Shown in pieces: positions 62,824-64,000 of a stretch of 64,000 nt of DNA. A program made the translations under genes and the position numbers. The stretch covers positions 1 through 64,000 of the forward strand of contig CAKRMZ010000001.1 in NCBI GenBank assembly GCA_934365155.1, read 5' to 3'. Source of the DNA: an uncultured Eubacteriales bacterium (GTDB lineage: Bacteria; Bacillota; Clostridia; Oscillospirales; CAG-272). The notes under the pieces are model-generated. The model was not told where the DNA came from and made no database searches. It saw nothing but the letters and a program-made list of their open reading frames with translations. How positions within the stretch are numbered: position 1 is the first letter of the stretch; every line of letters starts with the position of its first letter.

Positions 62824-62852
62824 ATTATAGCAGAAATGATCCGGTTTTGGAA
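62824..62852 (-). promoter_or_regulatory. Promoter of the sugar-ABC ATPase gene
   Basis: Minus strand TTCCAA (62847-62852), 17 nt, TATAAT (62824-62829) preceded by TGC (extended -10). Confidence 0.65.
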
Positions 62853-62966
62853 GTGGCTTTTTCCCTAAAATTATTTCATGTGCTTTGTGCAATATGTACA
62901 ATTTTTTTAAATAAATCATGTACAGCCGTCATTTTGTGCCAATTGATTTTTTTAATTTATTAAAAT

Positions 62967-64000
62967 CTATTTTTTCATTGTCAATGAAATCCGTTTTTTC
63001 GAGGCATCCACACTCAGAATGCGCACGGTGATAATATCCCCCACCGCAAGCACTTCTCCTGGGTGCTTTATATATCGGTCGGAAATCTGCGATAAATGCA
63101 GCAGCCCATCCTGATGCACGCCGATGTCTACAAAAACGCCGAAATCAATCACATTCCGAACGGTCCCGGTAAGCTCCATCCCCGGTTTCAGATCATTAAT
63201 ATCCAAAATATCATCCCGCAAAATCGGAGCCGGCAGATCGTCTCGAACATCTCTCCCGGGCTTTTCAAGCTCTTTAATAATATCCTTCAAAGTCGGCTCA
63301 CCGACATTAAGTTCGCTGCAAAGCGTCGCAAGTCCGTAGTTTTTCACTTGATCCGAAATTCTGCTTAAGCGGTTCCCGGCAACATCCGTTTCGGTATATC
63401 CTAATTTTTGAAGCAGACCTTTCGCCGCCGGATAGGACTCCGGATGCACCCCCGTGCAATCTAAAATTTCATCGGAGCCGCTCACTCTCAAAAATCCCGC
63501 ACACTGTTCATACGCCTTTGCGCCCAATCTTTGAACCTTCAAAAGCTCCGCCCGATCATGGAATTCTCCGTTTTCCTCCCGGTACTTCACAATATTTTTT
63601 GCAATACTGATGTTAATTCCCGAAATATAGGAAAGAAGCGAATAGGATGCGGTATTGACATCCACCCCGACCGAATTCACGCAATCCTCTACCACGCTGC
63701 AAAGCGCCCGATCCAACAAAGCCGGCTTCATATCATGCTGATACTGTCCCACGCCGATTGATTTCGGATCGATTTTCACAAGCTCCGCCAAAGGATCCTG
63801 CAGGCGACGTGCAATGGAAACCGCACTGCGCTGTGTCACATCGAAATCCGGAAATTCCTCCGCACCGAGTTTCGATGCCGAATAGACCGAGGCGCCCGCC
63901 TCGCTGACAATAATATATTTTGTTTTATCGAATCCCTTTTTGAGCAGATTCGCAATAAAGATCTCGCTCTCCCGGGATGCGGTACCGTTTCCGATTGCGA
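62967..64000 (-). CDS. tex: Tex-family RNA-binding protein (partial, 5' end off window)
   Basis: Cytosolic S1-domain protein related to Spt6, linked to transcription or RNA turnover. The frame is open to base 64000. The visible part begins in the YqgF-like nuclease fold (AIGNGTASRESEIFIANLL and VSEAGASVYSASKLGAEEFP), continues with SIARRLQDPLAELVKIDPKSIGVGQYQHD, a helix-hairpin-helix region (SYISGINISIAKNIVKYREENG) and the C-terminal S1 domain (GMELTGTVRNVIDFGVFVDIGV). About the C-terminal 344 residues are present of a usual ~700-750. Confidence 0.97.
   Translation of the reverse strand, partial: AIGNGTASRESEIFIANLLKKGFDKTKYIIVSEAGASVYSASKLGAEEFPDFDVTQRSAVSIARRLQDPLAELVKIDPKSIGVGQYQHDMKPALLDRALCSVVEDCVNSVGVDVNTASYSLLSYISGINISIAKNIVKYREENGEFHDRAELLKVQRLGAKAYEQCAGFLRVSGSDEILDCTGVHPESYPAAKGLLQKLGYTETDVAGNRLSRISDQVKNYGLATLCSELNVGEPTLKDIIKELEKPGRDVRDDLPAPILRDDILDINDLKPGMELTGTVRNVIDFGVFVDIGVHQDGLLHLSQISDRYIKHPGEVLAVGDIITVRILSVDASKKRISLTMKK

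Noticed and set aside
1..64000. CRISPR arrays, rRNA operons, insertion sequences
   Set aside because: No regularly spaced identical repeats, no rRNA-like sequence and no transposase genes or paired terminal repeats were seen.

Overview
The window is chromosomal DNA of a low- to moderate-GC Firmicute, most probably an anaerobic Clostridia member of the Oscillospiraceae/Ruminococcaceae type. This is inferred from gene content: a SigH-type sigma factor beside rlmB, HrcA/CIRCE and CtsR heat-shock control, HPr kinase, long-form HPF, lysine synthesis through LL-diaminopimelate aminotransferase, and Firmicute-style RpoB/RpoC. Almost all of it is core genome. Ribosome binding sites are strong and many promoters are near consensus. 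No rRNA gene, canonical tRNA, CRISPR array or intact insertion sequence was seen.

Layout. 0-7.4 kb (minus): a partial membrane-anchored XRE regulator, then ftsE-ftsX-M23 hydrolase-ctpA-greA-lysS, a division/cell-wall-remodelling group running into lysyl-tRNA synthetase, which carries a C-terminal tRNA-binding domain. 7.4-15.5 kb (minus): CIRCE-hrcA-grpE-dnaK-dnaJ-prmA-rsmE, then a CdaR/PucR-type regulator. 15.6-20.4 kb (minus): sigH, a tRNA-like RNA element leading a zinc-ribbon gene, rlmB, and a large membrane protein that looks like a catalytically dead P1B-type ATPase. 20.6-27.2 kb (plus): rpsT-rpsU, then rimM-trmD-murJ-O-antigen-ligase-like-two DUF4330-like paralogues. 27.2-30.1 kb (minus): hprK and a decayed prophage scrap holding a MuF-type minor head protein fused to a probable papain-fold toxin, a candidate immunity gene overlapping it, and a cut-off scaffold gene. 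30.1-32.4 kb (plus): trpS and a TagO/WecA-type transferase. 32.4-33.4 kb (minus): three small unknown proteins. 33.6-37.5 kb (plus): ctsR-mcsA-clpC behind multiple CtsR boxes, with no mcsB. 37.6-45.2 kb (minus): rpoB-rpoC. 45.3-50.8 kb: HIT protein, phosphohexomutase, hpf (minus), dapF-dapL, GNAT. 51.0-61.1 kb (minus): an oligopeptidase and full Opp peptide importer, with AUA-rich codon use unlike the neighbours. 61.6-64 kb (minus): a MsmK/UgpC-type sugar-ABC ATPase and partial tex.

How parts work together. Two heat-shock circuits are visible, each with its repressor and operator. The pepF-opp block is a self-contained peptide uptake and hydrolysis system. murJ, the O-antigen-ligase-like protein, TagO, FtsEX and the M23/CtpA proteins all serve the envelope. 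HprK and the sugar ATPase fit phosphotransferase-linked carbon control.

Most worth following up: the pseudo-P-type ATPase, the MuF toxin/immunity remnant, the tRNA-like leader before the zinc-ribbon gene, and an array of five TTATTG repeats set about one helical turn apart upstream of pepF.
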